The translations under genes were made by a program, and so were the position numbers. Below the pieces are notes generated by a model. That model ran no database searches. It worked only from the letters and a program-made list of their open reading frames with translations, and was not told the DNA's origin. DNA of 64,000 bases from Hansschlegelia beijingensis (lineage in GTDB: Bacteria > Pseudomonadota > Alphaproteobacteria > Rhizobiales > Methylopilaceae): contig NZ_JACIDR010000002.1 in NCBI RefSeq assembly GCF_014196425.1, positions 124,001-188,000 on the forward strand. Direction: 5' to 3'. Shown here in pieces: positions 59,567 to 64,000 of this stretch (the stretch's first letter is position 1; each line of letters begins with the position of its first letter).

Positions 59567-59873
59567 CCTAGAAGATCAAATTATAAACGAGCTAAAGCCG
59601 CTACTTACTGGATTCCCGTCCAAGATAAAAAATGCGGCAATTGACTTGGCCCATCATTATGCAACGACTCACGCAACCGACATACCAAAGTATCTCGATG
59701 CGTTAAGAAGCGGGCATATCAATAAATCTGATTTTGATCACCTTATGAAGGGGCAGATCGCGCTTGAGAAAGGCTATGTGATAACTGCTTCTGCCCTGAC
59801 GATATCGGAGTTCGAACACCTGCGGGTCGCGATCGTTAGTGCGCTGATAAACCTAGCTTTTAAGGCGCTCTAG
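59559..59873 (+). CDS. small cytosolic partner protein, low-G+C cargo
   Basis: A 104-residue helical protein from a GTG start at 59559 (AAAAAGGG upstream): LEDQIINELKPLLTGFPSKI, YLDALRSGHINKSDFDHLMKGQIALE, and a C-terminal hydrophobic helix (LRVAIVSALINLAFKAL). Not recognised. The coupling to a lipoprotein gene suggests a two-part function such as exclusion or toxin with immunity, which is speculation. Confidence 0.65.
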   Translation: MANLEDQIINELKPLLTGFPSKIKNAAIDLAHHYATTHATDIPKYLDALRSGHINKSDFDHLMKGQIALEKGYVITASALTISEFEHLRVAIVSALINLAFKAL

Positions 59874-59876
59874 CCA

Positions 59877-60030
59877 TCATGAGGACGGTGCATCCTCCTT
59901 TTCCCCACGCGCCACGACCATGAGGGCGTCATCCGGCAGCGGCGGCTACAGCGCCTTCGCTTCATCCCAGGGTGCGCGCATCCAGACGTCGATCTCCTCC
60001 GCGGTGGTGAGGATCATCGCCGCGTTGATC
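59877..60030 (-). pseudogene. SRAP (YedK/HMCES) peptidase remnant with nonsense codon
   Basis: Read on the minus strand: INAAMILTTAEEIDVWMRAP then WDEAKAL, a TAG stop at 59946-59948, and on in the same frame PPLPDDALMVVARGEKEDAP to TGA. Intact SRAP proteins have A-L-Q-R-P-L-P at this place, so the stop arose from CAG. Only the C-terminal 50 residues remain; the catalytic N-terminal cysteine region is gone. SRAP proteins shield abasic sites in DNA. Confidence 0.78.
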
Positions 60031-60067
60031 GTTTATGTAGCGAGCGGGTCATGGACAGGACGGCCCA

Positions 60068-60412
60068 TTAACCGATACTGGCTAACATGACGTTGGCTGC
60101 CTCCTTTATCTTCGTCCAAGCGCTCGAAGCAATAAGGGCTCTGGCGTCGGCCTCATCTGCCTCTCCCAAGAGGCGCAGGAACTGATCTATGGCGTCTGTC
60201 GCCGCTGTAGACAGCTTGGCGGCCCGCCGATGACTAGCCCATATTTCATCCGCATCAAGGTCATCGAAGATTTGTTCGTGAAGTTCATCCGGATCAGTGA
60301 TAGATGTGGTCGCAGCTGATCTTCCTAGCCATTGATCTTCCAATTGTCCGGTGCTGATGATCCTCGCATAACAAATGATCTGCGGTAGCCAAACGCGTTC
60401 AAAGTCGATCAT
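60068..60412 (-). CDS. hypothetical protein
   Basis: A 114-residue soluble helical protein, DFERVWLPQIICYARIISTG, LHEQIFDDLDADEIWASHRRA and ATDAIDQFLRLLGEADEADARAL. Not recognised. It is first in a minus-strand stretch only by position; genes at 60504-61155 point the same way and may share its transcript. Confidence 0.65.
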   Translation of the reverse strand: MIDFERVWLPQIICYARIISTGQLEDQWLGRSAATTSITDPDELHEQIFDDLDADEIWASHRRAAKLSTAATDAIDQFLRLLGEADEADARALIASSAWTKIKEAANVMLASIG

Positions 60413-60503
60413 CGTTCACAAGCACCCTCTTAGCGCGCGGCGCCGTTCAGGTTGCGCCTTCAGAGGCCCGTGCCGTTCGGCAGCCGTCTTCCACCTTGCC
60501 GCG

Positions 60504-60716
60504 TCACCGGTCGATGTACCAGCGCTTGGCCTCCGCCTCGCTGATCGCGCGGTACAGCACCGGGCGCTTAGCGCCGCAAGCCGAACATCTGAGCCGCCGC
60601 GCTGCGTCAGGCGTCGGCATCTTCGCCTCTCCGCTCTGCCCCCAGAAGATCGCGCCCCGCCCGCAGGCGCCGCACTCCACGCACAAGCCGCCGAGGCAGG
60701 CGGGCACATCATCCAT
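60504..60716 (-). CDS. zinc-ribbon-like small phage protein
   Basis: A 70-residue protein with C-V-E-C-G-A-C near the start and LRCSACGAKRPVLYR near the end, two C-x2-C pairs that should hold one zinc. This is a standard small early protein in Rhizobiales phages. Its ATG at 60716 overlaps the true end of the frameshifted gene upstream. Confidence 0.75.
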   Translation of the reverse strand: MDDVPACLGGLCVECGACGRGAIFWGQSGEAKMPTPDAARRLRCSACGAKRPVLYRAISEAEAKRWYIDR

Positions 60717-60940
60717 CGGCCAGCTCGTCGTTCCGACCGACGACGCGGATGGTCAGGACCACCCCGGCGCCGTTGGAGGAGCTGCATGCTGTCCGTGTCG
60801 AGCATGTCGGCATGGTAGGCGTCGACCGCCGCCCAAAGCGCCGCCCTGCCCATGTCTACGGTCTTCGACTTCGACAGGATGCTGGCGCTGTCGCGCCGGT
60901 AGAACCGGACTTCCCAATGGGCAGCCTGCTTGTTGCCCAC
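60709..60940 (-). pseudogene. small phage gene interrupted by a single-base frameshift
   Basis: From GTG 60940 the frame reads GNKQAAHWEVRFYRRDSASI, RAALWAAVDAYHADMLDTDSMQLL and then arginine-rich nonsense that runs through the zinc-ribbon gene. The neighbouring frame has NGAGVVLTIRVVGRNDELADG and ends at TGA 60709-60711, exactly at the next start. Removing one C from the CTCC after the QLL codons joins both. A relic, an assembly error or a frameshift are all possible. Confidence 0.65.
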
Positions 60941-60941
60941 G

Positions 60942-61155
60942 TCACGGGAGCTGCCGCAGCGGCTGCCGGCCGCGCCGATAGCCCAGCGATCTGGCTACGC
61001 GCCAGCGCCCTCGCCTCTTCGCGCTCGGCAAGTTGCACCAGCAGCGCCCAGACCGCTGCACGGGGATCGCCGCCGGCCGCCCGAATCGCGTCGTCGACGG
61101 CCGCTTCCCGCGCCCCCAAGCTCTCATCTTCAAGCCGCTCGGCGGCGTCCGTCAT
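60942..61155 (-). pseudogene. small phage gene, second single-base frameshift
   Basis: From ATG 61155 (GGGAGA upstream) it reads TDAAERLEDESLGAREAAVDD, AIRAAGGDPRAAVWALLVQLAEREEARALARS and then leaves frame. The neighbouring frame continues SLGYRRGRQPLRQLP and stops at 60942-60944, one base before the next gene's GTG. Phage relatives end with a G-Y-x-R-G-R motif here. Removing one C from AGCC restores the frame, the same kind of change as in the next gene. Confidence 0.6.
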
Positions 61156-61179
61156 GGCCAATCTCCCTCTTCAGGAGAG

Positions 61180-61338
61180 ATGGAGTCCATGAGAACGAAA
61201 TGGGAACAAGGGGCGATGCGCAAGGACGGGCGCGGCCATGGGGATCATGACCACGATCCGCGGTCGATCCTCTCGACCGTGTTCGCGATCGTGGCCCCGC
61301 TCGCGCTCGCGACGCTTATTTGTTGGCGCTGGGGCTGA
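61180..61338 (+). CDS. tiny one-helix membrane protein
   Basis: A 52-residue protein: charged start (RTKWEQGAMRKDGRGHGDHDHDP, given in part) and one C-terminal membrane helix (ILSTVFAIVAPLALATLICW). AGGAGA lies upstream; the second ATG at 61189 has the better spacing. It is divergent from the frameshifted minus-strand genes. Function unknown. Confidence 0.5.
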   Translation: MESMRTKWEQGAMRKDGRGHGDHDHDPRSILSTVFAIVAPLALATLICWRWG

Positions 61339-61427
61339 CAGACGACGTGCGGTCCCGATGATCCAGGTGGTTGCAGCCTGGCGGACCCTGCCCCGCGCCC
61401 ACCATCGGACGCGTCGTTGACGCCACG

Positions 61428-61736
61428 TTATCGCGAGGCTGCAGATCCGCCGGCCTGTATGTTCCGGGGGCTGGCTCTCCGTCCCTCCCGATCTTCGCTC
61501 GGAAGGGCTGCGAAGGCTTTCTCTAGAGGGTCATCCGCGACAGCCTTGCTGGCGCCAAGGCCATCGATCCACCTGTCGAGCGCGCGCACGTCCGATCGCA
61601 GCACGCGCCCCGCCAAGGGAACCGACGCAGGTGGTTCGGCCGAGTCAAAGGTCGGAGCGCTGACGCCATAGTATGCCGCCGCGCATTTCTTGTTGAGGAG
61701 GCGAGGCAGATGTTTCTGGCGGTCGTCGTCAGCCAT
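61428..61736 (-). CDS. xis: excisionase-like DNA-binding protein
   Basis: A 102-residue protein: KHLPRLLNKKCAAAYYGVSAP, TFDSAEPPASVPLAGRVLRSDVRALDRWIDGL. This is the AlpA/MerR-like winged helix used by excisionases, with the recognition helix at residues 15-28. The start at 61736 has GGAG six bases upstream and lies 27 bases after the integrase stop, so it is co-transcribed with the integrase. It would steer the integrase towards excision. Confidence 0.75.
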   Translation of the reverse strand: MADDDRQKHLPRLLNKKCAAAYYGVSAPTFDSAEPPASVPLAGRVLRSDVRALDRWIDGLGASKAVADDPLEKAFAALPSEDREGRRASPRNIQAGGSAASR

Positions 61737-61762
61737 GATCGGCTCCCAATCTGTTCCCTCGC

Positions 61763-62773
61763 TCACCCTGCCCTCCTCTTCTCGCGCCCTGGCGCGTGCC
61801 ACTCGATGATCTTCCGCGCGTTGCCAAGCGGATCGGCCCACCACGCCGCACCGCGCCAGGCGGCCGGCACCGGCAGCTTGTTGATCGCATCGATGAGCGG
61901 CGCCTGCGGGATGCTGGTGTAACGGCGGCTCATGTCGGTCGCGACGTGGCCGAGGATCTGGTCCTTCACGTGCGGGTGGACACCGGCCAGGACGAGCTGC
62001 GTCGAACAGCTATGCCGCGCCGTGTAGGGCGACACGCCATCGATCCCTGACCGTCGACGCGCGCCGAGGATCGCAGTCTTGAGCTGCCCGCCTCCGCGGC
62101 CGGCCGCGTTGTCCGTCAGCGGGTACTCGTCGCCGCGCGGCGTGCGGAACACCTTCCCGCCGCGCTGGCGCAGCGACTCGAACAGCGGCGCCAGGAAGTC
62201 GTGCATAGGGACGCCGCGCGGATCGCCCGTCTTCGAGCTCCGCACGACGATCCACAGGCCGGCGACGTTCACGTCGTCGCACTCGAGCGCGAACAGCTCG
62301 ATCGGCCGCATGCCGGTATAGAAAAGCGCCGTCATCACGTAGGCCGGCGCCGGCGACATCTCGAGGACGAAGCGCGCGGCCGTCTCGTAGTCGATCGGCT
62401 TGCTGCCGGCGCGCGAGGCGCGCTGCACGACCGCCGTGCCCTTCGGCTTGCGCGGTTTAGGCCAGAGCCTTGGCTCCACCCACTGCTGGCGAGCCGCGTG
62501 GTTCCAGATCGCTATGAACGGCGTGTAGACCTGCCGGATGATCGTCTCGCGCGAGGCGTCAGGATGAAGGGCGTGAGCCGCCTCATCCAGATCGGCCGGC
62601 CTGAGCGACCGGAGAGAACGAGTCCCGAAACGCTGCCGCAGCGGCGTCAGGAACCGCGCTGAACCACCAGCTTCGACGTAGCGATCAGCAGCAACCTCGA
62701 AGGTAACCCGGAGCAACTTGTTGCGCCACGCCCGCATTTCCCGAGCATAGGCACTCCTCAGCGTCAGCGCCAA
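61763..62773 (-). CDS. int: tyrosine integrase
   Basis: A 336-residue site-specific recombinase. The N-terminal core-binding part covers residues 20-110 (VTFEVAADRYVEAGG, LRSLRPADLDEAAHAL). Catalytic residues: R156 (TGMRPIEL), K181 (SSKTGDPR), R253 (SPYTARHSC), H276 (ILGHVATD) and the nucleophile Y285 (SRRYTS). The box II histidine of the H-x-x-R motif is a tyrosine (Y250), a rarer but functional variant. It integrates and, with the excisionase, excises the prophage. Attachment sites were not found. Confidence 0.9.
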   Translation of the reverse strand: MALTLRSAYAREMRAWRNKLLRVTFEVAADRYVEAGGSARFLTPLRQRFGTRSLRSLRPADLDEAAHALHPDASRETIIRQVYTPFIAIWNHAARQQWVEPRLWPKPRKPKGTAVVQRASRAGSKPIDYETAARFVLEMSPAPAYVMTALFYTGMRPIELFALECDDVNVAGLWIVVRSSKTGDPRGVPMHDFLAPLFESLRQRGGKVFRTPRGDEYPLTDNAAGRGGGQLKTAILGARRRSGIDGVSPYTARHSCSTQLVLAGVHPHVKDQILGHVATDMSRRYTSIPQAPLIDAINKLPVPAAWRGAAWWADPLGNARKIIEWHAPGREKRRAG

Positions 62774-62871
62774 TGTAATACTGTAGCCGAATCGTAGTCA
62801 GTTTGTGGGCGACGCCGTGGCTAAATTGTATTTTCGTGGCCAGATCGTAGTTTCTAAGTGAGGGCGTACGT

Positions 62872-62891
62872 ATTCGCCCTTACGGGCGAAT
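62872..62891. repeat. inverted repeat near the integrase promoter
   Basis: ATTCGCCC and GGGCGAAT around TTAC, a perfect 8-base stem. It may be a regulator site for int, a crossover site, or a terminator-like hairpin. Confidence 0.55.
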
Positions 62892-62928
62892 GTTTGCTTC
62901 ATTCTCAGAATCGGATGATCGTGTTCGT

Positions 62929-63190
62929 GGGCTTAGCAACCCGGACAACAGCTAGGGTGCGTGTACCGCTTGGCGGCGGAGCGCGCTGACGCGGCAAGCC
63001 TTTGGCGAGGCGACCCGCAATGGACGCGCCTTGGCGGGCGCGCCGAACCTGGTCATTAGGCCGGGAGCGGTGCGCTATGTCCAGAGGGGGAAGCCCTTAA
63101 AAGCGCATCGGCCTGTAGCTTTCGCAGGTTGCTAACTCCCGGCTACCCGGTCCGCGTCCGGGCATTGGCCTTAGCAAGCCGAACGAAGGC
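62929..63190. repeat. direct repeat pair with competing hairpin partners
   Basis: GGGCTTAGCAACCCGGACAA (62929-62948) and GGCCTTAGCAAGCCGAACGA (63167-63186) match at most positions. GGTTGCTAA at 63127-63135 is complementary to TTAGCAACC (62933-62941) exactly and to the second copy with one bulge. CCCGG/CCGGG inside 63146-63162 adds a small stem. Two exclusive folds are thus possible upstream of the gene at 63198. Confidence 0.45.
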
Positions 63191-63197
63191 ACTCCAG

Positions 63198-63491
63198 ATG
63201 AACACCATCCTGCACTCCGCCGGGCCCGTCAGTGAGCTCGCACCCTCCGCCGCACTCGCCTCCGAGCCTGGTTCCGAAAAGAAGCCAGCCCTGAAGACGC
63301 GCGAGCGCCTCCACGAACTTCTGAGCGCCGACGCGGCGCTCGACGCGTTTCTCCGCCTGCTGCAGCCCGCGATCGTCGCGGGCGTGGCCAGGCTCCGGCT
63401 CGACATCAGCGTGAATGACTTCTCAGAGCTCCTCGATCGCGCGGACGAGGTCGCCGACTTCAAGATCGGGGCGGAGGTCGCGGCGGCGTAA
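63198..63491 (+). CDS. hypothetical protein
   Basis: A 97-residue protein, NTILHSAGPVSELAPSAALA and KTRERLHELLSADAALDAFLRLLQPAIVAGVARLRLDI, ending in an acidic helix (FSELLDRADEVADF). Start at 63198. Not recognised. It stands beyond the integrase, so it is either the last phage gene or the first host gene. Confidence 0.55.
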   Translation: MNTILHSAGPVSELAPSAALASEPGSEKKPALKTRERLHELLSADAALDAFLRLLQPAIVAGVARLRLDISVNDFSELLDRADEVADFKIGAEVAAA

Positions 63492-63800
63492 ATTCACGAC
63501 TCAACCTACCGGACCACTTCGTCGTAACGTTGCTCTTGCTGATCAACCCAGTGCAGGAGCCCACATGCGCAAGCTCTCCGCCTACCTGGCAGCCGCGGTC
63601 ATCGCATGCGAGCAGATTGATCCGCCGGCCGAGTTTGCCACATGACCGAGCTTCCTGCGCGACGTTGCGAAAGCACGGTGGCGCAGGTCGCTCCGTCGGC
63701 CGGCTGAGATAATCGCCTCAGAACTCGCGAAACAGAGTCGCTCAGGAAAGCTGTTGGGGCGGCCCCATAGATCGCGCTTTCAGTCAGGGAGGACGTCCCG
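63492..63800. other. 309-base region with one tiny possible gene
   Basis: Apart from the 26-codon frame at 63565-63645, which has AGGAG before its ATG, nothing is seen. GGGAGGA at 63787-63793 is the ribosome-binding site of the next gene. Confidence 0.45.
63565..63645 (+). CDS. possible 26-residue peptide
   Basis: MRKLSAYLAAAVIACEQIDP and a few more residues. AGGAG lies eight bases before the ATG. The first half is like a short hydrophobic leader. Too short to judge by composition. Confidence 0.3.
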   Translation: MRKLSAYLAAAVIACEQIDPPAEFAT

Positions 63801-63980
63801 ATGCAGGGAGCGAACGACAATGCCGCCCGGAGGTCGCAGACCTCGGGCAATGTCGCGCTCGCCGTCGAGCCCGACGAAGACGCCAGGGCGGCGCTTCGGG
63901 CGTTTGTGCGAGCACTTGCCTTGCGCCAGGCGCAGATCGACGCTGCCGTGACACACGACAACGATAACCTGCCAGCCTGA
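63801..63980 (+). CDS. small protein with A-N-D-N and N-D-N ends
   Basis: A 59-residue protein: MQGANDNAARRSQTSGN, an acidic middle (VEPDEDARAALRAFVRALALRQAQID) and the end THDNDNLPA. GGGAGGA stands just before the ATG. The A-N-D-N motif is shared with four proteins of the prophage, which suggests that the element may continue past the integrase. Confidence 0.65.
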   Translation: MQGANDNAARRSQTSGNVALAVEPDEDARAALRAFVRALALRQAQIDAAVTHDNDNLPA

Positions 63981-64000
63981 TGCGCGCGGCGATCTACGCC

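Larger units (their letters stand above)
22600..62900. mobile_element. prophage, HK97/GTA-like siphovirus, with defence cargo
   Basis: Contiguous phage modules: nuclease and small genes, terminase, portal, protease, capsid, connectors, tail tube, chaperones, tape measure, tail tip, tail fibres, endolysin and holin-like genes, then excisionase and tyrosine integrase on the opposite strand at the right end. Limits are approximate. The left edge is set by the first repeat block and the right edge by the integrase promoter region; genes at 63198-63980 may still belong to it because one shares the A-N-D-N motif of phage proteins. All head and tail genes look intact, but a lysogeny repressor was not recognised. 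Confidence 0.85.
62774..63197. other. 424-base integrase upstream region, structured
   Basis: No gene. It holds the integrase promoter, two copies of ATCGTAGT (near 62790 and 62845) that could be integrase arm sites, the inverted repeat ATTCGCCC-TTAC-GGGCGAAT at 62872-62891, and a pair of imperfect direct repeats (62929-62952 and 63167-63190). The attR-side core is most likely here. Confidence 0.5.

Overview
The window is GC-rich (about two-thirds G+C by eye) and carries alphaproteobacterial, probably Hyphomicrobiales (Rhizobiales), gene content: Tudor-like exported proteins, a tripartite tricarboxylate transporter (TctCBA), IclR and AraC regulators, Rieske/ferredoxin-reductase modules, and a phage resembling the gene transfer agents and HK97-type siphoviruses of that order. 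I cannot name the genus.

Positions 1-22,000 are host chromosome. The first 5 kb holds a DUF4336 protein, two loci of small exported proteins (two of them with Tudor-like barrels) and an AraC-type regulator. A FecA-like TonB-dependent receptor (5644-7869) follows an AT-rich promoter region. From 8365 to 19170 is a catabolic island: SDR dehydrogenase, IclR regulator and enolase-superfamily enzyme on the minus strand, then TctC-TctB-TctA, an amidohydrolase, a small Rieske protein, a ferredoxin/flavin reductase, a second Rieske ferredoxin, a quinone oxidoreductase and a TauE-type permease on the plus strand. A 25-bp near-perfect palindrome in front of the amidohydrolase is a good candidate operator. 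The redox chain has no recognisable Rieske oxygenase large subunit. An O-methyltransferase, an M15-like peptidase and an unknown protein end the host part.

From about 22.6 kb to at least 62.8 kb lies a prophage. Its left end has 11-bp iteron-like repeats and a duplicated hairpin-bearing segment, a HicAB toxin-antitoxin pair with two operator-like palindromes, and a VRR-NUC-type nuclease. Then come small genes, two tRNA genes (Asn-GTT and Arg-CCG) one base apart, two HNH-type nucleases, the terminase pair, and an HK97 head-tail module in canonical order: portal, protease, capsid, connectors, tail tube, tail assembly chaperones with a probable programmed -1 frameshift, tape measure and tail tip. 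The distal tail includes a protein with a PhoD-like metallophosphoesterase domain. Lysis genes (amidase endolysin, lipoprotein, holin-like proteins) follow. Integrase and an excisionase-like protein sit at 61.4-62.8 kb on the minus strand.

Inserted cargo stands out by lower G+C: a two-gene locus at 51973-53486 that I read as a Kiwa-type defence system (four-helix membrane protein KwaA, DUF4868-like KwaB), and an unrecognised lipoprotein plus cytosolic protein pair at 59042-59873. An ATP-dependent DNA ligase is also present. The stretch 56.7-61.2 kb shows decay: a frameshifted thermonuclease, a nonsense-mutated SRAP (YedK) fragment, and two small genes that each need one base removed to reach their natural ends. 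No CI-like repressor or replication initiator was recognised and the attachment sites could not be fixed, so the outer ends of the element are uncertain.
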